From Pelagicoccus mobilis (lineage in GTDB: Bacteria > Verrucomicrobiota > Verrucomicrobiia > Opitutales > Opitutaceae), in contig NZ_JAENIL010000016.1 of assembly GCF_016595505.1 (NCBI RefSeq), forward strand, positions 62,001-126,000: a stretch of DNA of 64,000 bases. Reading direction: 5' to 3'. The translations under genes were made by a program, and so were the position numbers. Positions 17,477 through 25,621 of the stretch are shown here, piece after piece. The notes below the pieces were generated by a model. It made no database searches and was not told the DNA's origin. It saw only the letters and a program-made list of their open reading frames with translations. The number at the start of each line of letters is the position of its first letter. The first letter of the stretch is position 1.

Positions 17477-18352
17477 ATGAGCGTTTTGAAACCGGATTCA
17501 AAAACGAGGATTTCTCTCTATTACGCCATCGCCCTATTTCTAGGCCTCAATATCCCGTTCGCGGATTCCCAGCAGCTTCAAACCGACGGAGTATCTGAGC
17601 ATGTGTATGGCGGTCTCCCCTCAAGCAACAACCTCTCGATAAGGTCTGCCTACGTACTGGATTACAACTCGGCCAGAAAAGCTCCTTGGTGGGTGGCGTA
17701 CCGTCTTGATAACAATTATCGCAGGACTCCTAAACGAACAGGCAAATGGAAAACCTATCGGAATGATCCCGATAGGACTGATGAGCCAAGCGAAAACGAC
17801 TATAGCGGCGTATACAGCGATCCAATACGCAATTACGCTCGGGGACACCTTGCCCCTTATATGATTTGCGGGGGAGATAGGGACGGAGACGGTATGATTC
17901 TAGATGCTGATCGTGACGGCAAAGTAGAGGAAGGCGACGACATAGATGAAGCGATCACCGTCAAAGAAATCAACTATCACACGAACCTAACTCCACAACA
18001 TCACAATGCCTTCAACGGTTCAGGGGGCACGTGGTACCAGATCGAGAACAGAGTAAGGGTTTTGCAAGAAGAGCACGGAGAGGTATGGGTTCTAGCAGGA
18101 CCAATCTTTGGCCCCTCTACCTACGATGAGATCGGAAACGGTGTGCAAGTCGCGCCGATGTTCTTCCAAATCATAGTGTGGGAAAAACTCGATGAACCAC
18201 ATTGGGAAGCTTACATGCTCCCTCATCATCAGAAAGCACATCAATCGATTGAAGAGCACCGAGTTTCGATTCGCCACATTGAGGCAATGACTGGTTTGGA
18301 CTTCTTCCCTGATCTAGCACTATCCGAGAAGGAACGGATATCCACATACTGA
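17477..18352 (+). CDS. Secreted DNA/RNA non-specific endonuclease
   Basis: 291 residues with an N-terminal hydrophobic export segment (about 12-31). The motif YARGHLAPY (His near residue 124) corresponds to the DRGH catalytic motif of the NucA/Serratia nuclease family, and NLTPQHHNAFNG supplies the Mg2+-ligand Asn. Between them is an inserted acidic stretch, DRDGDGMILDADRDG and onwards, that looks like EF-hand/dockerin-type calcium loops, which is unusual for the family. It should cut DNA and RNA outside the cytoplasm. It starts six bases after the integrase stop. Its role may be nutrient scavenging, competition or attack on incoming DNA; none can be chosen from sequence. Confidence 0.88.
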   Translation: MSVLKPDSKTRISLYYAIALFLGLNIPFADSQQLQTDGVSEHVYGGLPSSNNLSIRSAYVLDYNSARKAPWWVAYRLDNNYRRTPKRTGKWKTYRNDPDRTDEPSENDYSGVYSDPIRNYARGHLAPYMICGGDRDGDGMILDADRDGKVEEGDDIDEAITVKEINYHTNLTPQHHNAFNGSGGTWYQIENRVRVLQEEHGEVWVLAGPIFGPSTYDEIGNGVQVAPMFFQIIVWEKLDEPHWEAYMLPHHQKAHQSIEEHRVSIRHIEAMTGLDFFPDLALSEKERISTY

Positions 18353-18428
18353 GGACGGGGCACGTTTACATAAATGCACAATTCTCCGCTCTATTCAGTG
18401 GACTAAATCCATTCGTATCCTTATTTTA

Positions 18429-18863
18429 ATGACAAATAAAATGAGAGTACGAACCAGAATCGACCCAACGGCCATACGCAAAACCAATCTGATTAGCGGG
18501 ATGAGGTCCCACCTTGGGAACGTAACAAAAGCGTGCGAGGAAACAGGCGTATCTCGAAGGACCTACTACAACTACTACAAAGACGATACCGAATTCAGAC
18601 AAGAAATCGACGGACTAAAAGACGAGCAGATCGATTTCGCTGTTGCCGCTCTGTGGAAGCTTATCGAGGCAGGAAACCAACAAGCGATATTCTTCTACTT
18701 GAGAACTCAAGGTAGAGATCGTGGCTGGAACGAGAAATTCCCAGTCAAAGATTCGGAGAAAGAATACCACGTATCTGCTCGTGAACTTATGTCGGAGGAT
18801 GATTTTTTTGCATTGGTCCGAAATATCGAATCCAGCAGGAATTCTAGAGCAAGCGACTCTTAA
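18429..18863 (+). CDS. Phage terminase small-subunit-like HTH protein
   Basis: 144 residues. GNVTKACEETGVSRRTYYNY is a helix-turn-helix of the kind at the N-terminus of phage terminase small subunits (phBC6A51 type). It is followed by a helix with AVAALWKLIEAGNQQAIFFY and RDRGW, which also match that family. No terminase large subunit, portal or capsid gene is present. It may be a leftover of a phage satellite packaging system or a repurposed DNA-binding protein. It ends next to the convergent XRE regulator. Confidence 0.65.
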   Translation: MTNKMRVRTRIDPTAIRKTNLISGMRSHLGNVTKACEETGVSRRTYYNYYKDDTEFRQEIDGLKDEQIDFAVAALWKLIEAGNQQAIFFYLRTQGRDRGWNEKFPVKDSEKEYHVSARELMSEDDFFALVRNIESSRNSRASDS

Positions 18864-18864
18864 G

Positions 18865-19107
18865 CTAACACAATCCATCCAAGCCTTTGAGCAGAGCATC
18901 ATAATCGCAACCAATCCCCTTGCGTATCCGCACTAAAGTACTCGTCAGAATGTTGGTCTCACCTGCCTCGATTTTCTGAACAGTACGAGCATTTAACTCA
19001 GCCAACTCAGCCAACCCTTCTTGAGTCATCCCTCTATTGCTTCGGGCTGCTCTGATATTGGCCCCAAGCTTCTTCAATAGTGCTGGATTTACTGCTTTCG
19101 TTGACAC
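18865..19107 (-). CDS. XRE-family (Cro/C1-type) regulator
   Basis: 80 residues from a GTG at 19107. A single HTH domain fills the protein: LGANIRAARSNRGMTQEGLA then TVQKIEAGETN, and a short C-terminal helix. It is the size of small phage or island repressors. The start codon lies inside one arm of a 9-base inverted repeat (19104-19112 with 19151-19159), consistent with autoregulation and control of the divergent lipoprotein gene. Confidence 0.85.
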   Translation of the reverse strand: MSTKAVNPALLKKLGANIRAARSNRGMTQEGLAELAELNARTVQKIEAGETNILTSTLVRIRKGIGCDYDALLKGLDGLC

Positions 19108-19159
19108 GCCCTATCATGGCGTATTCCATTAAGCTCAAACACGGCACAACAGGGCGTGT
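19104..19159. promoter_or_regulatory. Paired 9-base inverted repeat in a divergent promoter region
   Basis: ACACGCCCT at 19104-19112 and AGGGCGTGT at 19151-19159 flank the space between the XRE gene and the lipoprotein gene. Each arm may be a half-site for the XRE protein. Inference from position. Confidence 0.45.
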
Positions 19160-19231
19160 TTTCAAGTAAGAACTCCAACTGCCAACATTCATTGCGATCA
19201 ATAGCCAATCGCACCCTTGAAACTCCAAAAG

Positions 19232-20425
19232 ATGAACAAAGCTCTCTCTCACGCTCTAGCGACCATCGCTAGTATTTTTCTCCTTGCTTGCTCAGACGAG
19301 ACGAAAGTCGTCGATAGCAACCCATACAAAGCAAAGGAAGTTCTTGTAGAGAAGATTCTAAACTCGAACAACCATTCGGGAGCACTGCTTTCCGGATACA
19401 CAGTCCCAAAAGACAAACGCACTCCAAGAATGCTAGCGTTGCTGACAGAGGCGGAGACACAAATCCTCAAAACATCGAAGCAGCTTTTCGACTCCGGCAA
19501 CTACTCAAGCTGTCTTGCAGCTCTCGATAAAATCGAGAAGGACCGTCAAACACCGGCACATCAAGAACTGATAGCTTCATCTACAGAGAAACTCGACACA
19601 ATCGCTCTAAAAACTGCCATGGTGCATTTTGAGAGAGGTGAATACGAAGAGTTCCTGAATCAGATCTCTGCGATAGATTCGGAAAGGAGAGACATAGAGC
19701 TACACAACTTGGTGGATCAGGCTCAGCAAAAAGCATCTGAACAAAAAAGATCGAGAGTGTTGAGTGAGGCATCAACAGCATATCAGAATCTCGATTTCAG
19801 CAAAGCGATTAGGATCATCGAAAACTCAGGATTCCAAAACACCGATGATTCGATCAATGTACTATATCAAGAATCTCTCAGAGCAAAGAGAGAGCTAGCC
19901 AACAAAGCGTTCAGGGAAGTTATGTTTGGTCAGAGCTCAAAAGAGATCCTAGAGCTAATTGAAGAAAACCCGACCCTCTATGGTGAACTCGTGGCAAAGA
20001 AGAGCTACTCAACCAACATCCCTACCCGCAATCTAGAAATCGGCGGTGTTAAGTTCGACTTGATGAACTTCAATTTGCACGAGGACAAACTCTACAAAGT
20101 AACACTCTACGCCGGACAACTGAGTGAGTCAGAATCAACGAAGATCACCAAAATACTGATACGTATAGTAGGCAAACGTCACTTAGAGGTCGATTCTTCA
20201 TACACCGAACAATTCTTGGATGACACAGACGTATTCCAATGGGACGGAGATAGATTTCAGGAGCAAATTAGGGTTCAAGGCATCCTAAAAGAAAAGAAGA
20301 CGGTATGGTTCACGATAACAGACAAAGATCTCAGATCAAAAGCCTACGAAGCCCAACAAGAGGAAGAGCGAGCTTCCCAACGCGCGAAATGGAGAGAGGA
20401 GCAAAAAGCCGTTGAGGCCTTTTAA
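19232..20425 (+). CDS. Island-encoded lipoprotein with helical repeats
   Basis: 397 residues from the ATG at 19232; an upstream TTG at 19217 would spoil the lipoprotein signal. The lipobox is LLAC with Cys20. Residues ~60-230 are a series of charged helices with a TPR-like rhythm (SGNYSSCLAALDKIE, RGEYEEFLNQIS, LDFSKAIRII). The later part is beta-rich and the C-terminus (AQQEEERASQRAKWREEQ) is a highly charged helix. No family is recognised. It is anchored in a membrane and may bind a partner protein. It is divergent from the XRE regulator. Confidence 0.8.
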   Translation: MNKALSHALATIASIFLLACSDETKVVDSNPYKAKEVLVEKILNSNNHSGALLSGYTVPKDKRTPRMLALLTEAETQILKTSKQLFDSGNYSSCLAALDKIEKDRQTPAHQELIASSTEKLDTIALKTAMVHFERGEYEEFLNQISAIDSERRDIELHNLVDQAQQKASEQKRSRVLSEASTAYQNLDFSKAIRIIENSGFQNTDDSINVLYQESLRAKRELANKAFREVMFGQSSKEILELIEENPTLYGELVAKKSYSTNIPTRNLEIGGVKFDLMNFNLHEDKLYKVTLYAGQLSESESTKITKILIRIVGKRHLEVDSSYTEQFLDDTDVFQWDGDRFQEQIRVQGILKEKKTVWFTITDKDLRSKAYEAQQEEERASQRAKWREEQKAVEAF

Positions 20426-20594
20426 GCCAGATAGGCAACTCCATGTCTCCCCAGAGAGGAAACTTATTGAAAAGGCTGTGGTTGTTTTCGACCGACAGGG
20501 CAATAACACGAACTCTCAATTTCATTCCTCTCCCTACCGAGTAATGATCTAGCTCAACAACTTCCCTAATCAGCGAACCCGCTAGAAAATTTAA

Positions 20595-20616
20595 CAAGTA
20601 AACGTTCGTTTACTTG
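20595..20616. promoter_or_regulatory. 22-base palindrome upstream of the serine recombinase
   Basis: CAAGTAAACG - TT - CGTTTACTTG, perfect 10-base arms, ending 37 bases before the recombinase ATG. Its form and place suggest an operator or a recombinase binding site. Confidence 0.55.
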
Positions 20617-20653
20617 ATAATAAGGACCATCAAAAATTGAATCCGGTTTCAAA

Positions 20654-21331
20654 ATGAGAATAGCACCAACAAAGTACATCGCCTACTATCGAGTATCGAC
20701 AAACCAACAAGGGCAATCAGGCCTAGGTCTTGAGGCTCAGAAGCAGGCAGTACTAAGTCATCTCGGAGACAATAGCTCCAATATCATAGAATCTTTCGTT
20801 GAAGTTGAGTCTGGGAAACGCAACTCGCGCCCTGAACTTTCCGAAGCTATTCGAAGGTGCAAAAGAGAACACGCAACTTTGATAATCGCTAAGCTAGATC
20901 GCCTTGCTCGGAATGTTCACTTCATATCGGGCTTAATGGAAAGTCGAATCGACTTTGTCGCAGCCGACAATCCACACGCAAACCGGTTAATGATCCACAT
21001 GCTGGCAGCATTTGCAGAGCATGAGCGCGAACAGATTTCAATCCGCACTAAAGCCGCATTAGCAGCAGCAAAAGAGAGAGGCGTACGCTTGGGAGCAAAC
21101 GGTAAAAAGCTAGCGGCAGTGAACCGAGAAGCAGCAGAAGAATTTGCCCAATCAATTCTTCCTGAAATTAGAAAAATCAGATCCACCGGAAAAACGACAC
21201 TTCAAGACATAGCTAATGAATTGAACAAGCGAGGAATTGCATCATACAAAAACAGGAAGTGGTACGCGGCAACTGTCGCGAGGCTTCTCAAAAGGACTAA
21301 GCCTCGCGCCCCCCTACAAGGGTGTTTGTAA
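20654..21331 (+). CDS. Serine recombinase (resolvase/invertase family)
   Basis: 225 residues. The catalytic domain begins with IAYYRVSTNQQGQSGLGLEA (nucleophile S15), then LIIAKLDRLARN and HMLAAFAEHEREQIS, all family hallmarks. The C-terminal part (residues ~150-215) carries LQDIANELNKRGIAS and a second helix that form a resolvase-type HTH. It should act on DNA crossover sites by double-strand exchange. With the tyrosine integrase it gives the island two recombinase types; its own sites are not identified, though the palindrome upstream is a candidate. Confidence 0.92.
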   Translation: MRIAPTKYIAYYRVSTNQQGQSGLGLEAQKQAVLSHLGDNSSNIIESFVEVESGKRNSRPELSEAIRRCKREHATLIIAKLDRLARNVHFISGLMESRIDFVAADNPHANRLMIHMLAAFAEHEREQISIRTKAALAAAKERGVRLGANGKKLAAVNREAAEEFAQSILPEIRKIRSTGKTTLQDIANELNKRGIASYKNRKWYAATVARLLKRTKPRAPLQGCL

Positions 21332-21363
21332 AGAGAGAAGTATAGATTGAAGCATGGAAAGAT

Positions 21364-22731
21364 ATGTCCTCTGATTTTAACTACAGGAGAAGAGTATCCG
21401 CAAACACAGGCAAACAAGATAAAATCCAAGTTCGGCTAGGTACTTGGTTGATTGATTTTTCTACTAGAGCAGACCAAGTCATTTTCTTCACTTCGTTGAG
21501 TGATCCTCTGCAAAGTACCCCAATATTGGAGAATCACCCAATTTCACTCCCTGAAACAGGTCTTTTTTCCAGAAGCACGGTACGAATAGACCGAATCCAG
21601 ACAAAATACCAAATCCCCGCAGAGGGCGGGAGAGGGGGTCTAGTAGAGACTGGAAGACCCCTTTTCTCAGGCTACTTGAAAGCAAGTAGCAGCTTTACGA
21701 ATCAAGAGTTCGACGGGCCTGCAGCATTGAGGCCAGACTCAAGCAGAACCTTCAATCTGTATCTAAACCTGAATCCAACTAGGTTTCTCGCCCACCAACA
21801 GTATCACGCAGAGGCAATAGACACCCCCTCAGCTGATCTAGGTCCAGTAAACCTCTCCAGTCGAGAAACTACCCAAAGCACAGGATACGAGGTCCTTCTC
21901 GGCCCTAATGACAATGCACTAGTTAGCTTCAGACTCGCTCACTACGGTAACGCCAATCTTTGGTGGAGGCACTTAGAGAGGTACTGGTCCGCTACAGTTG
22001 CTGGATTTAGCCAAAGGTTCATCGAATCTAACGAGCTGGCCCAATCCACCCTCAGTCACAGCGAATATCTCACGATACAATCAATTGAAGTCTACTGGGA
22101 GTTTACAAGCGAAGATGCAATCGGGCTTGTCCACAACCTAGCGCCTATCATTCGCGGTCTTGGGAACTGGGCTCTATCCCAAGAGTTCCACAATCCTTTA
22201 TGCTCCGAGCTCAACAACTCCAACTGCCTATCTGTGAGAGTTAAAACTCGGCGCGGTACCTACCTGAAAGTCTACGCCAAAACAACGAAGAGAATAAGGT
22301 TCGAAGTAGAATTTCGAGTTCGAGATTTGGGAGATAGAGCACCAGAAACAGAAAATCGTCGCAACTATTCCGCATTCATCGATATCCTCAGAGACTACAA
22401 CGAAATGGCGGCTCAAGAAGTTAATACGGCACTAGAACAAATCGAACTAGCGAACTCCAACGAGTACGATTGTGAACAAGTCAGCCCCTACGTCTTGATG
22501 CATCGTGTGGTACAGGTGCTGGATAATCCCGTATCAGCAGAAGCGATACTAGCTTTGCTGATCAACTCAGGAGGTTATATACAAACCACGAGAGGAGATT
22601 CCTTATCCGATGAGATATCCGCTATTCGAAGAGCGGGGATAATCGAAACTATAACTCCCAGACTAAGAAACTATCGGATCGCTCCAATTTACCGTAGAGC
22701 AATCACAGAACTTAGTGGGCAAAACACTTAA
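21364..22731 (+). CDS. Island protein of unknown function (455 residues)
   Basis: No family is recognised. No signal peptide or membrane segment. The middle contains RTFNLYLNLNPTRFLAHQQY and later SVRVKTRRGTYLKVYAKTTK with RIRFEVEFRV. This 'conserved Tyr-containing strand then basic strand' pattern loosely recalls replication initiators of small plasmids and filamentous phages, but it is too weak to name the protein. The C-terminal ~60 residues look like a winged helix (AILALLINSGGYIQTT...SAIRRAGIIET). It lies 32 bases after the serine recombinase, on the same strand, and ends convergent with the three-gene cassette. Confidence 0.8.
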   Translation: MSSDFNYRRRVSANTGKQDKIQVRLGTWLIDFSTRADQVIFFTSLSDPLQSTPILENHPISLPETGLFSRSTVRIDRIQTKYQIPAEGGRGGLVETGRPLFSGYLKASSSFTNQEFDGPAALRPDSSRTFNLYLNLNPTRFLAHQQYHAEAIDTPSADLGPVNLSSRETTQSTGYEVLLGPNDNALVSFRLAHYGNANLWWRHLERYWSATVAGFSQRFIESNELAQSTLSHSEYLTIQSIEVYWEFTSEDAIGLVHNLAPIIRGLGNWALSQEFHNPLCSELNNSNCLSVRVKTRRGTYLKVYAKTTKRIRFEVEFRVRDLGDRAPETENRRNYSAFIDILRDYNEMAAQEVNTALEQIELANSNEYDCEQVSPYVLMHRVVQVLDNPVSAEAILALLINSGGYIQTTRGDSLSDEISAIRRAGIIETITPRLRNYRIAPIYRRAITELSGQNT

Positions 22732-22764
22732 CACACACCCAATCTCCCCAAGCAAAGGGTAGCC

Positions 22765-23595
22765 CTAAAGTTCTGGGAGAGTCTTGGCCTCTGCATCAAT
22801 ATCGGCAGAAAGATAATCGTAATCGAAGTAATGATACTCACTCAGCTCGCTGACATACGTTTGCTGCTTCGCCTCAAAATCAACGTCTAACTTCTCTTGG
22901 TCCAACTCTTCAACCTCACTCAGAATGCGTTGCACCTCGTGAGCTGCCTCAGCTACTCGCTCTGCAATGTTTCGATTTAGAGCGGCACTCTCCTCGTCAT
23001 ACGCATCTGGTAGATCATAAAGCATCAAGATCTTGAGTACATACTTTTCCCCAACCTCAAGGTCACCATCTGGACTTATGGAAAGATACAGGCTATCAAC
23101 ATAGTCTGCACTTTCAGTCATCACCGCATCGATTTGATCCAAGGCTTTAGTCGGGCGAAGAGCAGCATCGAACATTTCAGGACGACCATAGCGATCATAC
23201 TTTTTGGCCATCCAATACTTTAGCTTCTCCCTACTTTTCCCAAAAGCTCCAGAGTTTTCCCTACTCTTGCTAGAAAGCAGGTGATCAGATCGAGGATGCA
23301 GCTTTCTGGAAGCTATCGACGTTTGATAAACCTGCTCCTCCCCATCAACGAGCAAAATACAGTTAAATACCCGAGGGTGCTTACCTTCGTATTTGCTTCT
23401 GAGCTTTTTGGACTTCTTAAAAAACAGAGTCTCGAAAACAGGCTCTGAATCGAAGTTTTGACATACAAGGTCACAGTCTTGCGTGACAACGACTGCAACA
23501 CCTTCTTCTCCGGGGTAAAGAGCCGAAGCTAAGTCATCATCGAGTAATGAGCCTTGCTTCCAGCCATTCGCAATTAGAGTGGAGCGGATTTCCAT
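22765..23595 (-). CDS. Cassette protein C: TQDCD-motif protein of unknown function
   Basis: 276 residues, cytosolic by appearance. N-terminal GWKQGSLL is followed by a beta strand VVVTQDCDLVC (residues 35-45, with C41 and D42 as an obvious potential active or metal site). The next segment is basic (FFKKSKKLRSKYEGKHPR), the middle is mixed, and the C-terminal ~80 residues are acidic and helical. I know the 'TQDCDL' layout only from unnamed bacterial proteins and do not assign a function. It is the last gene of a minus-strand three-gene unit; 15 bases separate it from the HTH gene. It could be the effector. Confidence 0.82.
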   Translation of the reverse strand: MEIRSTLIANGWKQGSLLDDDLASALYPGEEGVAVVVTQDCDLVCQNFDSEPVFETLFFKKSKKLRSKYEGKHPRVFNCILLVDGEEQVYQTSIASRKLHPRSDHLLSSKSRENSGAFGKSREKLKYWMAKKYDRYGRPEMFDAALRPTKALDQIDAVMTESADYVDSLYLSISPDGDLEVGEKYVLKILMLYDLPDAYDEESAALNRNIAERVAEAAHEVQRILSEVEELDQEKLDVDFEAKQQTYVSELSEYHYFDYDYLSADIDAEAKTLPEL

Positions 23596-23610
23596 TCACA
23601 ACGGCTACAA

Positions 23611-24231
23611 CTAGCCGTTGGCTAATTCAAGAATATCCCCAAGCTGACGACCACTGGCACCCTTAGCTACTTTTCGAGCTCTCTTTTCAGAAAGAGCTAG
23701 CTCAGCCAAACGATCTAGAGCAGACTCAACATCAGGCTGATTTAAATCATCACTAGCGAGGACGTCACAGATGGTCTGGCCATCCCCAATCACTGCGTTT
23801 CTCAACTTACGTGAAACAGGAGCACCAACTTTAGACCACCAGCGATCAGCTAATTCTACCAATCGCTCGGAACGCTGCCTATGCTCGGGCCTACCAACTA
23901 GGGAACGATCTTTTCGCCAATCATAGATGCCTTGCCGCGAGGCTTTAAGACAACCAGCAAGCTGCGTAACATTCATACCAAAGGCAGCTTCAATTTTGAG
24001 CAGTAGACCAGCTATAGGCTCATCTTCGACGATTTTAATTGTGTACTTTCGAAACACAACGGTCTCCTCGTCGTCTCCATCTACAAATGGGAGCATTCGA
24101 GCTAACTCTTGATGAATCTCACTAGTTACCGTTTCTTCAAACACCGGACGATTCTCAGCAGAAAACTCTTCAAAAGCTCTCTGACTCGCATCCTCGTAAG
24201 TGTATTCCTCTGGATTACATATCGTAGGCAT
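23611..24231 (-). CDS. Cassette protein B: helix-turn-helix protein
   Basis: 206 residues. Residues ~86-109, NVTQLAGCLKASRQGIYDWR, form a helix-turn-helix preceded by an acidic N-terminal domain. The C-terminal half is helical and resembles the body of Xre/ParS-type antitoxins only in outline. Its start overlaps the end of the TIGR04255-like gene by 17 bases, indicating translational coupling. It probably binds the inverted repeat at 25089-25111 and regulates the cassette, or acts as an antitoxin-like partner. Both roles are inferred. Confidence 0.8.
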   Translation of the reverse strand: MPTICNPEEYTYEDASQRAFEEFSAENRPVFEETVTSEIHQELARMLPFVDGDDEETVVFRKYTIKIVEDEPIAGLLLKIEAAFGMNVTQLAGCLKASRQGIYDWRKDRSLVGRPEHRQRSERLVELADRWWSKVGAPVSRKLRNAVIGDGQTICDVLASDDLNQPDVESALDRLAELALSEKRARKVAKGASGRQLGDILELANG

Positions 24232-25036
24232 TTCTCAATTCTTCCGTTGTTGCTGACCTAAAGGCTTCCTTGTGATGACGATGTAGTGCCCTAAAATGTG
24301 CTATAACATTATCGAGCAAAACATTTTCGTTTGGCTCGGTGAAGGTGAAAGAGTTATCGATATCGATAACAGCATGAGGACCTTCCGCTTCTAGTTTAAA
24401 ATTAGGGCGCAACGAAAATAGCTGAAAATCCGGGCTAAGCACTCGAACCTTGGCATTTGGTGCATCTGTAGCTCTCAAATTGAGCGTTAAGAGGCTTCCA
24501 TTTTTCATTCTCATCCGCTTCTGCAAATGGCTATGTCCAGAATGAGCTTCATCAGCGAGAAAGCTGTCATCGTAAAGGTTACCCATCAAACAATCATCCA
24601 AACGAGGTAATCCCGCCTGTGGTTCCACGAGATCCACGTAACGCAATCCGATGCGAGTCACATGCAATGGCTTCGCCAAATCGTGCAAGTTTCCATAACC
24701 ATGCAAAACAGATTCGAGAAAGTTTTCGGAATTGGAGTATTCACGTCTTAGAATAATCACGGCAATACTCGACTGAGTGACAACTACACTTCGGCTATCA
24801 TCAGAATTAACGAATTCCCAAATTATCTCGTCCTTTTGCGTTGGTTTGTCCATCACCCCCGGCTTCATCTCGAAATTGAACGAACTGACAACGTGCTTGG
24901 AGTATTTCGGAAAACCAGACTTCCTGAGGACATCCTGTAAGCTCGGGATGTAGTCCTCCATTTTCATCACTGGAGTGAAACTGACTTGGCACAAAGCCAA
25001 CACAAGAGGGTGCTTATCCTTAGGAGCAGGACGCAT
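24215..25036 (-). CDS. Cassette protein A: TIGR04255-family-like protein
   Basis: 273 residues from the ATG at 25036; a TTG at 25066 would add ten residues. KHPLVLALCQVSFTPV at the N-terminus, RIGLRYVDLVEP in the middle and FRALHRHHKEAFRSATTEEL at the end match the pattern of the sporadically distributed TIGR04255 family, which has no established function. The central strand SVVVTQSSIAVIILRREY and INN-like acidic turns are also typical. It is the first gene of the cassette and overlaps the HTH gene. Such three-gene units on mobile DNA often carry defence or toxin-antitoxin functions, which is inference here. Confidence 0.8.
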   Translation of the reverse strand: MRPAPKDKHPLVLALCQVSFTPVMKMEDYIPSLQDVLRKSGFPKYSKHVVSSFNFEMKPGVMDKPTQKDEIIWEFVNSDDSRSVVVTQSSIAVIILRREYSNSENFLESVLHGYGNLHDLAKPLHVTRIGLRYVDLVEPQAGLPRLDDCLMGNLYDDSFLADEAHSGHSHLQKRMRMKNGSLLTLNLRATDAPNAKVRVLSPDFQLFSLRPNFKLEAEGPHAVIDIDNSFTFTEPNENVLLDNVIAHFRALHRHHKEAFRSATTEELRNAYDM

Positions 25037-25088
25037 ATTTGGAACGGTTGATTTGGGTTCGATCAAAGCGAATCTTATTCAGAATCGG

Positions 25089-25111
25089 TGTCAAGTACAG
25101 CAAACTTGACA
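25089..25111. promoter_or_regulatory. Inverted repeat upstream of the three-gene cassette
   Basis: TGTCAAGT - 7 bases - ACTTGACA, perfect 8-base arms, 52 bases upstream of the ATG of the TIGR04255-like gene. The minus-strand arm contains TTGACA. It is a likely operator overlapping the cassette promoter, with the cassette's HTH protein as the candidate binder. Confidence 0.55.
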
Positions 25112-25333
25112 ACAAAGCACGAAAAACGTTCCAACCCCGCCAAAAAGCAAGGGTTAAATGGTCAAAAAAGCCCTAAAAAGGAAAAGAAAGTTAAGTGCAA
25201 CCCGAGGAGCAAACGACGTTAACAACCATACAAGGAGAATTATTTTGCCGATTAGCTGTTACACAAACGCGCTACACATCCCTAGACTTAAGCAGATCTT
25301 AAATACTCCCTATCAACAACTTAAAAAAATCGA

Positions 25334-25359
25334 TTCGATTCCGTCTACCCGCACCACTT
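25334..25359. repeat. Right attachment repeat (26 bases)
   Basis: Second perfect copy of the tRNA-Gly(TCC)-derived repeat at 15567-15592. Upstream of it the sequence leaves the tRNA (AAAAAATCGA instead of the anticodon arm), so only the 3' segment is present. Confidence 0.85.
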
Positions 25360-25621
25360 TCTTAACGTTCCCAGTGAGGAGCGTTTTTTTGTGTCTGGAT
25401 ACAACGCTTTCGCTCGAACCGAACTGAAGTTCGATGGCGGGCCTGTACCGTCTACTCCACCACTCCTTACCAAAAGCTTAGCTCAAGTTGCTTCGTCTCC
25501 TAGCGACAAAGCGAAGGGTCGAGGTGAACCTTATCCTACCGTATTCAGAAAACGGGAAGTCCACGAATCTCGCATACACAGCCGATACGGATCCATCCTC
25601 CACCGCTCTCACTGACAAGCA

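Larger units (their letters stand above)
15567..25359. mobile_element. Integrative genomic island bounded by tRNA-derived repeats
   Basis: A perfect 26-base direct repeat from the 3' end of tRNA-Gly(TCC) occurs at 15567-15592 and 25334-25359. Between them lie a tyrosine integrase next to the left repeat, a serine recombinase, a terminase-small-subunit-like protein, an XRE regulator and genes without housekeeping roles. Codon use looks richer in A/T-ending codons than in the flanking putA or murA genes. No conjugation or capsid genes are present, so this is a small integrative island or a satellite-like element, about 9.8 kb. It carries the three-gene cassette at its right end. Confidence 0.85.

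Noticed and set aside
25158-25427. 89-codon plus-strand frame at the right island end
   Set aside because: It runs straight through the attachment repeat and has no motif or start signal.
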